Assembly: GCA_011009095.1 (NCBI GenBank)
Contig: VTPC01091290.1
Span: 7,025 to 71,024 of the forward strand
Source: Ignelater luminosus
Lineage: Eukaryota > Arthropoda > Insecta > Coleoptera > Elateridae
DNA length: 64,000 bases
Direction of reading: 5' to 3'
Shown here in pieces: positions 12,540-27,039 of the stretch; the stretch's first letter is position 1, and the number at the start of each line of letters is the position of its first letter. The notes under the pieces are model-generated. The model saw nothing but the letters and a program-made list of their open reading frames with translations. It made no database searches and had not been told where the DNA came from. The translations under genes and the position numbers were made by a program.

Positions 12540-13760
12540 AGCGGGTGGGAGAGCAATAAATCCCAAAGCGTCATCGCCGGGTGAGTCTTCTTTAGCGAGG
12601 TGGGTGGCGCAGACTTAGATTTAACAAGTGTGTCCATTTACGACCCAACGTCCCTCAAATGTCTAAAGCCGGACATACAAGATTTTATTGCAGACGACAT
12701 AAATATTGTCATGACCGTGGTCACTCAAACTAAACCATAAAATGCGAAACAACATCAAAAGTATCTAAAATCATCCTCGACATTTTGATAATGCATTTTA
12801 AAATTCATTAAGCTAATTTTCAATTTTAATATACATTGTGCGTGATTTCTATTCCCTAAGGTAATTACAATAAAAGTTCATTATGTTAGGGTATATTATT
12901 ATAATGATGGAGCAATAATTTTTGGGAAGTAACATTTTCTTAAAAATTGTTTTATGTATGTAGTTTTAGTAGATCAAGTAGGCAATTAAGTATAAACATA
13001 GAATATGCAAAACAATAAAAGTCGGTAAATTGTTTTTCAAATAATCTATCTGCTTGCACATCTTCGAGTCAATTATCTTTCCAAATGTCACTTTAATTTT
13101 TTCATCCTGAAACAATAACAATAGGAATTTTGTTTTTTTATTTATTTCCATGTAAAGTCAGATGAAAAAGGTATAATTTAATCGATGACATAATTTCATA
13201 AATGTCTAATTTTACAAAAACAGGAGTTGTGTTCTAATTGCGCAAACTCATCTAAACAAGTGTAATAAGCGGAAGTGTGATTTGATTTAGAGAGAAACTG
13301 AGCCCTAATTAACTCACTCCGACAAGAGCATTATGGAGCCATTTCCCGGCACATTTCCAGAGATATTTCCGCTGGAAGTGTATCTAATTCGGATCGGCTC
13401 TGCGCCCCTCGAGTTGTCTTCATTGATTTCCCGGAGTAAGCCCACTAAATTGCTTTTTCCTCTTCCCCCGGAACAGGCTGTTACACACAACCCTCACAAA
13501 TACGCTTTCTTGTAAATACCGGATTCTCCAGTTAATTTATGGTCAAGGTGAGGCTCGGGGATGCCATTACAGGGCTGGCTGTCCGTTTCAATTACTTCTC
13601 GATATTTTATACAAACCATAGGGCGGAGGCGAACAGTGGGAGCTCTCCTGTCAGCTCCTAGCCAGACGGCATCAATTAATCGACGAATATTTGATTTTCT
13701 TCCTGTCGAGTCCTGCATACGGATGAGCTCCCGCTGCTAAAAAGGTGTTGCTTCAAGGTT
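12540..13760. promoter_or_regulatory. GC-rich noncoding blocks, candidate enhancers
   Basis: Two blocks of raised GC (about 12540-12720 and 13300-13760) separated by AT-rich DNA. Short frames are open on both strands at 13333-13515 and 13494-13718, but they resemble no protein, and the sequence is dense in TAATTA/AATTAATC homeodomain-type cores. The pattern fits conserved noncoding sequence around a developmental gene. Conservation itself cannot be seen from one sequence. Confidence 0.33.
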
Positions 13761-16700
13761 GTAATGCTAAACACCAAATTTAGAAAGAACTTCCAAGGTA
13801 AGGAATATTTATGACCCTCGAGCGATATTTTACTTTTTCGTATAAATTTTCGAGGAAATTTAAAAAGCAGCTTGATAACAATAAACCCGGGCCAACATAT
13901 TTCTGGTTAGGTAAAATTATACGACTCATAAACAAGGGTAAAAGAGTTGTAACGCAATTAAGACACGCTGCCTATCTTGGATCATCTTGGCACCTGCTAC
14001 GCGATTCATCGATACTCGCTTCAAACTGCATACTAAATTATGTGCTCTTTGATTACTCAGACAGATAAGTAAATTGATTTTTAATATGGCTTAGGTTTAG
14101 TTTTTTTAAGAATGCTAAGAATCTGATTTACATTAGCTTTCTGGGCCATTCTTTTTAATTAGAATCGATCCTTCTTTTGTTATCTTGCTGTTTAATGTTT
14201 CAGATTTTATTTAGCAAATTGCTTTGAAAATTTTATTTGTCTAAACTAGTATGGTCATTAACCTCATCTGATTCTTAACTAAAAATATTAAAACAATAAA
14301 TTCCATTGTTATTATACATTTGAGAGAATAAATAAATAAATAATGATACCAGCAAAACTATAATTATTTATATTTTTATAATTATAGCTTCGTCGGATAA
14401 CTATTGTTGATTTGAAATGTGCTGTAATTATTATTTTTCTTCAAAATTAATTATAATATACTAAAAAGAAAGGTGGCCTTTGTTTTTAAATTCATTAAAC
14501 GTTAACTCACTCAAGTATTTCTTTTCCATAAACATTTTTAGGTTACATTCTCTCAACTGTAGATGTTAGGTTATCTTCGATAACCATCTCTCGTTTATGC
14601 AATAGCTGTCATGTTATAAGACTAATCATATAGTTACAAATAACTATTTATGTTGTTCATAAGACAGTTTACGTTTTTCTGCTATTGAGCAAATAGTACT
14701 CAACACCATACTTGAAGCTATAATATTCAAATGTAAACAACTGCAGCAGTTGTGACACGATAAGAAAAAACAATAGCAAGTTTCAGTCTTTGATTGAACT
14801 ATGGATTAATAACAAAGAATATCCTAAAATTAACTAACTTCAAATGTTTGATTCACAATAAGAACCCCTTGAAGATTTTCTGGGATGCATTTTTTATGTG
14901 GTTCCATATTCAACGAACTCCAAAGGAGACGTTACTGAATTTGAGAAGTCTGTCTGTATGTCTGTCCGCATTTTTGTCAAATTCTGAAATTTTGATTTCA
15001 GATTTGGATTCTACATCAAAAACTAAAGTTCGGTTTTTGATAACCCTTGGGGAACATGGTTAAAATGGCCGCCGAAAATTGGAAAATCTTCAAAATTTAT
15101 TTTTACTTTAGAATCGTATTCTACATCAAAAATAAGAGAAACGTATACTTTTAGTTTTTTGATATCACCTCGGGAACGTGGTCAAAATGGCTGCCAGAAT
15201 CTGAAAAAAGTAATAAAACAGGAGTTCGTTGTGGTTATGCTTTGCATTCCCAGATGTTTTTGTCTTGGTTTTAGATCTTCTTGAAATCTAAAGTGATTGC
15301 GCAGTAAAATCAATTCGTTTCCATGCATACAAATCTTGGACGTCACGCTGTCAACTTGTTAACCATCTACTAGGGTCTTGTCTCACTAATAATCGCCAGC
15401 CCATTTGAGTTGTGCTACTCTTTTAAGTAGTTTTGTCGCCCCATATCTTCTTTGAACTTCCTCATCCGGAATTCTTACCCTTAAGCTGACTCCAAGTATA
15501 ACCTTCACCTCTTTATGCAGTTTGAAGTCCGATCATAGATTTACGTGTTATCGATAATGTCGCCAGATCGTAAGTAAAGACCGACAGTATACGCGATCCA
15601 CTTATACAGAAGAAAAAGTACTAATCTTGTGTCGCTTAAGTGAATACAAACTGCCCGAGATTTGAGAATGTACCAAATACTCTCCTACAGAATTTCATTC
15701 GTCTGGTGATTTCTGAGATTTGTTTTCCTAATCCTTTTTAATTCTATCTTCTGTAGATCGTCTGTAGTACCAGATCAATTAAGGAATCATGTCTCTTTTT
15801 CGTATAATATAATGACTTGCTTAGAATTCTTTCTTCTATCAGCCACTTATTTAGCAGAATTCGTACAATTTCTTGTAGATCGTCTCTCATTTTAAGTATT
15901 TTTTCTAGATAGACAGTTGTATATAAAACAAATGGTCGATATCCAATAAATGACATTAGTAAGCTTGAATGAAAATAGTTAGTATAAAAAAGAAGCATGA
16001 TCAAGGCAATAAAAATTTAAGTTCAGAACTATTACAGTAAAGAACAGAAACAGAATAACAACCATCATATGAATACCAATTAACTTTGGTTGCAGAAGCA
16101 CTCACTGTTTCATTTAAATCTTTGGATTCGCAGCTCCTTTTGAATTTAATTGCTATGCTACATTTCTAGTATAGACAGTACGTCAATATTCAGAAAAGAT
16201 GGTACCCTATCCTAGTTCTAATAAATAGATGGTTATGTCTTCTTTCTTTGCTTTTTCATGAATTCCAAGTAAAACTTTAATATCTGTACATATGGGAAGA
16301 AGACTAAGGCATCCGATGAAATAATGCACGACTAGCGGCCAAAGAAGGCAACAGAACTTACAAAACATTAAAGTGGGTTATTGACACAACAACAGATAAT
16401 TTTAGAAAAAGGCTAGTTTAGAAATCGAATTCAAATAGATATGTCAAAGAATTACGACACCACCAACAGACTGCACAACATGCGCAATAACCCACTGCGT
16501 ATAGTCTAACTACAAAAAGTGTAGTATTGATATAGTCCACAAACCTGGCAAAAATAGTAACTTGAAGATAAACAAAATTCATTGAAGAATTACATTATAA
16601 AAAAGCTGAAACCAAACCGATGGGAAATGATCAAGTTCCAGGACCAAGACGAAATTATGATCGGCTTTACTGGATTAATCAGACAAAAGTCTATAGATAT

Positions 16701-17199
16701 GTCTCCAGATGAAACCTAAAATGTGGAACAGTACCAAATAGATACTGAATAACAGCGAAGCATGTGCCAAAATAAAAAATGTACGATTTACATTGTTCTA
16801 TGCAGCTCAGCACGTATACTAAGATATTTCATTGAGCATTTTGTATCATAAAAAACCATAAGTGAGCTAACAGAATCACAGTCATTAAGAAAAAGTATTG
16901 TCTTGTCTTTATTTACCATCACCAATAAAACAAAATATTTTACTAGAACGGCCTATTAAATGATAGAAATAAATAAAAGAAGCCCTATTCACATCACTAA
17001 ACATTGAATCCTAAAGAATTATCTTTTTCTTTCATTCCAGTAATGTTCTTGTTTTTACTTAAATTATAATGCAAAAAACGTATAAGTAATTTCACATTTT
17101 ATTTTTTCCGTTAATTCGTTATGCATTATTATTAAGCAATTGAATTGAATTTTGTAAGTTGTTTGGCTATACAGAAACTTATGTTTAAAAACAGTTGAA
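13761..17199. other. AT-rich stretch with one diverged tandem repeat
   Basis: No gene recognised. A diverged tandem repeat lies at about 14940-15210 (listed separately). At about 16580-16760 translations such as GNDQVPG hint at the finger region of a LINE reverse transcriptase, but this is too short to call. Confidence 0.4.
14940..15210. repeat. Diverged two-copy tandem repeat
   Basis: Two imperfect copies, offset by about 110-122 bp, share the order TTCTACATCAAAAA...TTTTTGATA..CC..GGGAAC.TGG.(T/C)AAAATGGC.GCC. The first AAAATGGCCGCC is at about 15062 and the second AAAATGGCTGCC at about 15184. A TCTGTCTGTATGTCTGTCCG run precedes them near 14950. Similar arrangements occur in interspersed repeats of many arthropods; the family cannot be named from this copy. 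Confidence 0.55.
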
Positions 17200-17700
17200 A
17201 GGCGCATATTCCACTAAATGAATGCACATTATAAGTTACGTAGCGTAGGTCGGTGACTGTTGACTGTAATTCAAAATTGTATAAAATGTAACAAACACGT
17301 CGTTTGGGAGGACAGATGTGTTAGCAGACAATGCTGGTAACGAGGTAGCCAACAATATCTCATACAAGGCACCAATTCACCTTCCACGTCGTAATTCAGA
17401 ATATTGTCGCTCTCTCCTGCATTATCAAGTTTCCTGGTCAAAGTGGCGAGAAAACCTGGGGTTATACACACAGTTATTATATCCACGTTTCTGACAAAAG
17501 TGTCAACAAAAACTCTCGTAGGTTATAATAATAAATAAGTTGGAAATAGCGAGGAGGTTTAATGATGAAAGCCGTCGGCGGATGCGACGATACACTTTTA
17601 CAACGCTCGACAGTTGTGTCTGACACGCGATTTGATCATCAACCTGCGACATTTGTATACTAGCAAGTAAAACAGACCACTACTCTGGTAATTGTCCTTT
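17200..17700. promoter_or_regulatory. GC-richer noncoding block, candidate enhancer
   Basis: Raised GC with no recognisable protein in any frame. The minus-strand open frame at 17271-17486 lacks any motif. The second half (about 17560-17650) is notably rich in CGACG/GTCGG words. Regulatory assignment is inference from composition. Confidence 0.27.
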
Positions 17701-20700
17701 GCTTTGTTAGACGCTATATAATAACCTAAGCCAAAGGCGTTTATACACATATTACAATACCTTTTAATTTAAATATATTTAACCCAATTATTGTTTGTAA
17801 AAGAGAATACCTACAAGACAAATAGATAGAAAAGCCGAGAAGTTAAAAGAACAAAAGGTGTATTGTATGTTATTGGTCATAATTTGCTTTTGTGCAATTG
17901 TACAAAGCAGCAAATCGTTTATAAGAGTAAGCTTAATGTTCAGAAGTTTCCTGACGGCCATTTCATTTATAATAAGGAAGCTGAAATTCTTACATTAGCA
18001 ATTAAAACAAAGGTATCGACAAAAAAAGAATTTGTACAAAACAAGAACTAAAATCCATTCAACCAATTTTAACTTGGTAAGTTTACGTCTGTTGAGAGCA
18101 CTAGAAACGCAATTATCCAATGACTGAGAATCTCATAGCATGGTATTGATGATTGCTGCCCACATAGACAAAGAGTAGCTAGTAGTACAATGTAATCAAT
18201 TACTATGGTAGTGTCGGTCTAGCTTATCAGTTAAATGATTAAGTATACAGCACATTGATATTTTGTGTATGGATAAAAGATAATACTAAGCAAATTTTTG
18301 GATAAGAAGAAGAATTAGAGCTCTTCGAGACCCAAAAATGGAAAAACAAGAAAGAAGTTGTGTTTTCAATCAAAATCTCTTGTTTCAGAATGATTGATGT
18401 TCGGACACAAAGAAAAATCAAGAAGAAACGATCGACTAGAAATGATAATTGTGCTCCTGAGTCCTAGAAAGATGTTTTATATCAGAACATCATATATAAT
18501 CAAGTAGTATAACAAAATAAAAATTAAATCCCATGCAAATGGTGTAGTCCGAATGCACTTTCTACAAGATTTGTGAATAGCAAATCGGATATAGTTAGTT
18601 TTGGGATTGTAAAACAGTAAGTAGTCCATCAAGGAAGACTTACTAAACATACCAAGCATTTTTCCAAAGATTTCATACTACGTTGTTTAGCAGAAAACAA
18701 ACCCTTCTTACCTATATCGATCAGCAAACAGTATCACACATAAGTCAGTGTAAAGGAGAAAAGCAATACACTTTAATGACGTATATAAACATTAATGAAT
18801 GTTTTTGATAAAAAGACAGATAAAACCAAAACATTCATCTTTCATGTTTTGCGTTTCTAACGTAGGAACTGTAATGCCAAATTATCATATGTCAATCAAA
18901 ACGCAATACCACGCCTTTGATTTTTTTATGAAACAAGGCCCAAACAGACAAATTTTGGTTTTCTAGTTTTTGCCCTTGTCCGTTGGTGGCATAAAATGAT
19001 CAATGAATGCTACCACCTGTAAGTATTACGTTCTATGTAGCAAGACTATGTTTGGCCAATCCACACTAACTTCACTGAGACTACCTTCTAATTCGAAAAA
19101 ATATTGCTCGAATCTTCAAATAATTTTATTTGAATGTGAATTAATTTATTAATTCTCTAATGAGTTAGTTAATTATTAGAAAATTACTATTCGGCGTCGC
19201 TAATTTAAAGAAAATATCTCGGATTTCTAGTTAGAAAAAAGAATCATAACGTCTGTACTCATTTCACTAAAAGCAGTAATTTACTATAATAATTCTGCTC
19301 GTACTACATTCGATAAAAGAAGGTCTAAATAAAATATCTGGTAACGTACAATTTGCTTTAGTCCTTTATTAATATAAATCATCATTGACAGCTACCATTA
19401 TTATTAGTGCTATTATTAGTAAACTTTCATTACCACGGTCTATATAGCTTGTTACATTATGATTTCCACTACAATTTAGGAAACAGAAATCAAGTAATTA
19501 AAATTGCACACAGGAAATAATGATGAGTGTACTCGGAAGTTGTGGACATTTACTATTGGTAAAATTTATATTCCTGATTTTATTGTTTTAATTTGAGAAA
19601 ACTAAATTCAGATATTTCTTGAAAGACAGCAAGTTCATATTTTGTTCTGAAATATAACCTAAAATAGTTTTATCTCCAGAAGTGAGGTTAATTAAAAATG
19701 GATAATCATTTTGAGTGGATTGTTATAAAGTAAATATTTATACAAATTTCTAATATAAGGCAGAAACAAGCATTGGAATGTAAAGTTGACGTGCAGCAGC
19801 TTTAATATGGTTTGGTTCCATGTTGGAATTCAATTCGAAATAATCCATGTCGATTACACTATCAAGTAGACACATCGTAATGGGTTATTGTTCACTATTA
19901 TCGTCAATCATTGATTCGTTTAAATATCCATTGTGGTTCGTCTATATTTGAACTCGATATTAAATAACATTATTGTTTGTAATACTAAGCGATTTTTGTT
20001 TTGAAATCCTAAGAGGCATTTACCATAACCGTGTAAACTCACATTATTTATTTTTTTCGCTAAATTAAAACAATTCCACGCTTTAGCATCTGTAATTTAC
20101 AAGAAAGGTAAACCGATTAAACGTTGTTATTTTCAGATTTAACACAATTCCAAGGTTTCATTCAATTCACAACCAAGAGGAAAAAAGTTGATTGAAGTGC
20201 ATAGCATAAATTAAACTGGTTATTATTAACTGTAATTGAAATAATGAAAACATTTCAACTGAACCTTTACTTCAATCTTCGAGGTAGGTAAACATGCGGG
20301 GCATGTGACAGGTCAACAATAAAATTAATTTTAAGCAAGGGAGTGTATATAATGAAACAATTACTTCTAAAAGTGCATAAGGAAGTTCTATTAACATAAA
20401 TCACAAATTCTCATAAATCAGAAATCCTCACGAATATTAGCGTGGGCTTTAGGTAATCCTATACCAATTGAAAATTATCACAATCTTATTGTTCAAAAAA
20501 AAACAGCAGGTTCTTAAATTGTTAACATTTAGTTCATTTTTTATTTGGAGGGAATAAATATTTCTAAACATCTAACTTTTTATTTTCCATAATGTGAGAA
20601 TTGAAATGATGTTAGGTTATGAGTACATTTATCTTCAATACTTCAGCTTAAATACTGTAGTTGTTTAGATTTCCGTTATCTCATTTCTGTTTTTATGGTC

Positions 20701-23700
20701 TATTAAGAAGATACAGAATGTTCAAGGTTAGATCAAAAATGGGAAATTGATCATCATGAATATTGCCAAACAAAAATAAATTAAACAATTGCAAAAGAAG
20801 CTAACAGTAGTGCAGATAAACTCCAATCAATATTCTAACGAACACAGAAAAAAAGTAAAAATAGACAAAGAAATACAAAAGAAATTTGAAGAAACTCAAA
20901 TGGAATAACGTAACGCAATTTTTTTAAATACCCGTAAGCATTGGATAGACCCCACACGTTGAAGAGAGAATTTGAATATTTCCTCCACATGAAGGTCAGG
21001 CTTTTGTTTGCTCTGACGAGGAAAAACGATTGTCCAATTAATAATAATCTAACAAATTTAATATTAATAGGTTCTTTGATACAAATTTTTTACTTATAGA
21101 TGTGTCCAATGATACCAATAGAAAAATGTCATTATTGATTTTCCACAAAAACACTCCAAAACGGAAAAACACCAGTCAGTTCAAAGTCTCATCAGACGAA
21201 TGCCACTCAGAATTTAAGAAAGATCCAGAACTGTCGGATAATGTGTCGTCGGTAATGCTTTAGTCATACCAAACCTCTTGAGGCGTAGAGTTCTGTTGGA
21301 CAAGGAAACATTTTAATGTAATAAATTTTATAATTGTTTGGCGCTTCATATAAAATGTTAATCTCACATTGACATCGACAATAATAAAACAGATGCAGAT
21401 GATCCAATAAAAGACAACTCAGATTTGTAATACCATCACCCAATAAGAAGTATTACATAGCAGCTTCTACATTTTAGTTCGCTCTTGAAACTTGACATAA
21501 GGAACATAATACAACTAACAGAGTTATGTAACTAGAAATAACCAAATCTGTGTGCAAACTATTTCAGTTTAAGGTCCATATGCTTTGAAAGAAATTTGTA
21601 AACTTTGTTGAATGGTCTGTTTTTAACTTCAAGTATAGTTGCGTTTAAGTATTTAGTTTTAATAATAAAGAAATATAAAATTGACATTTGAGCTAGATTA
21701 GTTGCTTTTAAAAGTTTCTTCTAATAATGTAGATTCTTTTACAACTTAGAACTGAGTTACTGAACAAGACAATTCCAGGCGAAATTATACTAGACAACTT
21801 GACATTGCAGGAATTGAAATGAAAGGACACCTAATAGTACCTACAAAGTGATAGTTTCATAGAACTCTATACAGGGTATTCTACTTATCCCTTGCAATTA
21901 TTATCTCGTATAAACTGCGAGAATAATATTAATGTTATTTAACAATCTTACAACGACTTCAAGTGATCTAGATGAGTAGAAATAGCATCAAAGTTTGCAT
22001 TTCGAAAAGAACGACTAACCAAAGTGGGAGATCTTCATGATTTCCACAAAATTAGTAACGCAAAGAGTGCAAATATGTGAAGATTGCAGCATTTGTAGGT
22101 ATAGTTGCAAAGTTACATATGATGGCCGGTTTGTATTGGATGTGCAAACCACAGGCGTCTTAAAAGGTGCTTATCGATTTTTCGAAGATGGCTAGCGGGG
22201 TTTGTTTGGAACAATTTTGTCTCGGAAACTTACAAGCCAGACGCGACGTCAGCCTTAGATGTGATTGCAAAGTAAACAGATCATTACATATACGCCCACG
22301 AGACAATGAAACTACAGGAAGTGATGAAACACAACTGAAATGAAAATGAAATTAATTAAAAATAAAGAAATTCAGTATATGACGTCACCTTCGCCCAAAA
22401 CTGATCTACTGCATACTTTCCTAGCATTCCTTGGCGATGAACTTTTAATTTGCTATTTGGTTTGCACGCGCCTTGCAAACCAAGTCCTACACTATTTAGC
22501 TTATAAATGTAAGTTTATTAATTACGCCGGTAATGTGTATTTTGTGATACAATTGCAAAAAAATGAAAACCATACTACTAACCGCCCTTTAAGTATATAG
22601 AGTATCGATTCAAAAGATGAAGGAAACAATTACTTGAATAGCAAAAATGAAACTGAGTTATATATACAACTTCTGTATGATAAAACGAGTCTTAAAGTGA
22701 CATTCGGTCAACGAATTAACAATATCAGTTTGAAACAATGCACAAGTTCAGTAGATACAAAAGATTGTTGTTTGATTCTTATTCCCCTATAAATTATACG
22801 TTGATATGGTCTGTTTTAAGATACCTCTCAAATAATAATCCACGGGTGATAGATCTGAAGATCTTACAAGGTATTTATCACGGTTATTTTTACAAGTAAT
22901 TATTTTTCTTTTTCAGTTCTTTTGGCGCTATTTTTCACAAGTACTGCCTTTTGAATCGTCCTAAAGAAATGATTTCTAAGATAATCCTAGATATCTTACG
23001 GCAATTCACGTAGATTAAGAATCCAATGCAATTATAATTTTACTTCGTTTACTCTTCAATTATTCTGCTTAAAAACTTCTTACGAGAAATTATTTATACT
23101 GTACAATGTCAAAATTAAGAAGATCCATAGCTCAAAATTAATCAATGAAACTTAACTATGTAATCAACTATGTTTTGTGTAACCGAGCCCTACTCTATTA
23201 ATTCATGTAGAAAGACGTTGCTATTCCGTTTGAAAACCAAAAGTTTACACCATAACCGGTTAAACCGAAAGTAAACATTAACTCCATTTTGTAGAATACC
23301 GGAGCTTGGCTGCACAAAAATAGTTAATCAAATGCTCAAAGTTAATCACGCAATTAGCTAAGCAGACGTAGTAAAGTTCAAATGTAAATTCAAGATTATC
23401 CAATCACATCATCTAGTCATGTGATTACCTTCACCATTTGATTGACAAGTTCTTTATTAAACAACGTTCACATTACTGTTGTAGTTTTGAAGGTGGTTGT
23501 ATATTGAGAATACCTTGCGCATAATTGCAAACTTGCTCTCCCTGGATGTCGCACGAACAATGTTTGGTATCTATACAATTAGGCAATAATTTATTTTATT
23601 TAGGTTTGATGCGTATACCAAGACCATGTCGAAAGATCATGCACTATTGTAAAATTCAATTTAGTAAGTTTTCTTTCTGGTAAACCTGACCCTCTGCCAA

Positions 23701-26700
23701 TCAAAATCAAAGTTTTCTTTTCCGGCTTGCTAGGCTTAATGACTTGAGTAGTGGGCAATTTTATAATTTATAAAGTTAGCACCACCTTTTATTGACAAAA
23801 TTATGTCGTCAACGGGAAGACCATTTCAGCAGTTGCCCAATAAGGCAATGAGACACAAGACGTTGGACAAGTATACTTAGAAGGTCAAAACGGTAGATTT
23901 TGTCATAATTTCCTGTCTGGAAATATTGCCTTGAAGACATTTGCTTCAAATTCTTACGTTTTTATAGTTGTTATTATTATGTTGCAGTTTGGTTTATGTA
24001 TTTTGAAGATCCTTTAAAAAATCTTAAAGCAAAAGACATGGAAGAAGAAGTAGCAACTGTTACCAAATCATTTTTTGTATACTGGCTAGTTCTAGTTGAC
24101 AGCTAGGAGCTACTAAGATTAATTAATTTTATATTAACAGTAGGAAATTGTCATTATCAAAACTTTGGGTCCTAGTAACTTAGGGCCAAATAAATACTGC
24201 ATACTTCTTATGCGTATTATCTATTATAATATTCCAGAACCACTTTGACATGGTATTTCCTTGATCACATGCAATAAGATTAAAAGAAAATCTTTCAGAA
24301 GAAGAGCATTGTTTCAATTCAGTAACAACGATGCTTTTCCCTGAATCCTGTAGATTAAGCAAATTATGTTTGCCCTGCACAGAAATCAGAATGATACTAT
24401 CACATGTTTATAGGTTAAGATAAAATTTTTGTGTTGATTCTCTTTGAAGTGTATATGAATAGAGTACAAGCATTTATCTCATCAGCATCAGTCAGTTGTA
24501 TATTTTATCTAAGCTTCAATAATTAACCTTTTTATTAATCTATCTGAAGATTTACTAAAACCACAAATGAATTATCTTTAAAGATTAATTTTCCTACTTG
24601 ATATTCAGTGGGTGTTATCGTAACTAATTTTAATTAATTCTGTTTACATCTAATAGTTTAAAACCAATTTAGTGCAAGAGCACCAATGAAGTTGATAAAG
24701 TACGCGGATCATTTAAAACAATAAAATTACAAAAAAGAAGTGGGTAGGAATTCGATTTTTCATCATTTTTTCTTGCTTAATCAAATATTTATTCTACACT
24801 TTCATGAATCAAAAAAAAACAGAAAATTTATTAAATAGTTTGCATTTTTAAAATTAATTCTCGTTAACGTTTGCGGTAGCTTTAAAAGCAGCGTGTTTAC
24901 TAATTATTCAAGGTTAATCTGATTCCACCAAGTAGGCATAGAATAAATTAAGCTATCGATATCATTACTTTCAGGTGCGTTGGAATTCATGGTAGGTAAC
25001 TTTTTAACATTTTTTACATTATCAAGCTAATTAAAAGTTGTGTTACATTGTAGTCGCTTGTTTGTAGTAACGTTTTCCTTTTATATACGGACTTATTAAC
25101 AAAAGAAATTCCTTTCATGTTAAAATTTTAACTTCAGCAATTTCCAGATAAAATACTTCTTTCTGCATTCATGTTTGAGTTTCATAATGTAACTGAATCG
25201 TAAAATAACACGCGCCTTGTTTCCATGTACAAAAGTAATTAAATTCCAAATAAATTTGTCCTTACATTTCTTTTTCCTTTTTTTTAAATCCTAATTGAAC
25301 TTTGTATGCAAATTTTTTAAATTAACAGCCTACAAACTGTTTCCTTACGTCCCTTTTGTATTTACCAATGAATTCAATGACAATCTGCCGATTTATCAGT
25401 TCAGTGAGTATTTACAATGAACGAATTTAAGTTCAACGGATGCATGTAGTTACAATGCTGCACGCAAACGTTACAATTGCAAGCAATATGCGTTTACTCG
25501 CCCGTTAATTGCAAATGAAATGCATTTAGCTTTACTGCTGTGCTTTGTTAGCCACTACAAAGTTTAAATCAATTTTGGAACACACTAAAATCATTACAAC
25601 TTTGGAGAGAAATCCGTTTACCCACCATATTAGACTAATTAATTCTTGAGTTTGGAATGTGAGAATTTTTCCATTGCAAAGTGATACAGAAAAATAATAT
25701 AATACCTGTTCAGTATAAAATCTGAATGACTAACTAATGGACTAAAGATATACTATAGCACATGTCAGATCGGAAGACTGATTACACAGGTGTTCGTTTT
25801 GTAATTTTATACAGGATGGTTTTTAAAGAATTAACCTGTTCATCATTCGCGTTTCAACAATACTTCCGATGATCATATCTAAAATTCATTTATTCTTAAG
25901 AACCTCACTTTAATTTTGAAATTTGAAAATATTAGAAATACACAGGGGACGGGTACATAATTAAATATAAGTTTCAAGATAAACTCCCTGTATGCAAAAC
26001 AAAATATAAAAAAGGCAAGTCGATGTCATGAGGCCGTCATCCAAAAATTCAATCCCAAAAGCATGGGTATGGTTTTGATCCGACTCAACGCTATTCAGAA
26101 CTACAAAAAATTGACATGAATGACATTTCGAATAAGTAGCCCAGCAGGTTGACCGAAGCCGAAATTTTAGTGATCGTTCTGAATACGTGTTGATATTCAA
26201 CCTAACAAAGCATACAAATTTTTAAGTTGTTTTTGGTCTTGGATCGTCAATGTCTGTGTCGGTATTATATATTCTTAATAAGCGTGTTATTGCCCGATTC
26301 GGTTATTTTCTTTTAGCAAATACTTTTACCAAAACTTGTTCTATGAGAAAATTTATTTTTGTCGCCGAAAATAACTTTCGTAACGCCTTCGAATATATTT
26401 GTGTATGTAAATGCTTATTGCTGTATCGGTTGTGTATTATGAGATAAATAAAGAAAATTAACCAGCTTTGGTGGGTATCAAACTTACTAAAAATAAAGAA
26501 TTATTGCCATAAACTGCAAATAAGTAAAGTTTATAACAACATAACACAATAAAGCTTGAATTATTATTATTAAAGGATAATTAAGATGCTAAGATAGCCA
26601 CTGCATAAAACATCTTTTAAGTGGGCAAGAGATTGTTTGCATAACTTATCTTAACGATAGCTTGTACTTGTATGCTGGCATCAGGTATCTTGGTTTTCTT

Positions 26701-27039
26701 TCTGTTCGTAAACAAATTTGGTATTTTTACTTACTTGGCAGAATAAAATAATCGTGAGTTCAGTAAACAATCACTTACAAAGAGCTTTAATTTAATTTCT
26801 ACTATTAATTAATAATTGTCATATTATTTGCAGTCTTGCATGCTTTGCATGTTTGCAGAGTACTGGGATTTTGAGAAAAGATACTGAATTCGAAAAAGAT
26901 TCAGAATCTAGCTCAAGCTACAAAAATATAAAGAGCAGATTTATTATAAAAACACAAAGTAGCGTATTTTCAATGAATTTAATTTAATTTTTCCGTTATT
27001 CTGAACCACTTTTTCAATTGTTATGAAATTAAATTATTC
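17701..27039. other. Long AT-rich noncoding stretch
   Basis: I recognise no coding exon, RNA gene or transposon here. A GC-richer patch at about 22100-22320 may be regulatory. A perfect inverted repeat lies at 22457-22483 (listed separately). A minus-strand open frame at 25961-26200 gives a Cys/Ser-rich peptide without a known motif and is not called as a gene. Confidence 0.45.
22457..22483. repeat. Perfect 10-bp inverted repeat with 7-bp loop
   Basis: TTGGTTTGCA (22457-22466) and TGCAAACCAA (22474-22483) are exact reverse complements around CGCGCCT. It could form a hairpin or bind a dimeric factor. No gene end or transposon end is associated with it. Confidence 0.6.

Noticed and set aside
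16560-16760. Possible reverse-transcriptase finger-region scrap
   Set aside because: Only one short block resembles it and the frame changes at once; not distinguishable from chance.
23254-23261. AACCGGTT, a Grainyhead-type site
   Set aside because: A single 8-mer is expected about once in this length by chance and it has no supporting context.
25961-26200. Minus-strand frame of 79 codons as a host exon
   Set aside because: Cys/Ser-rich peptide without a known motif and without clear splice signals.
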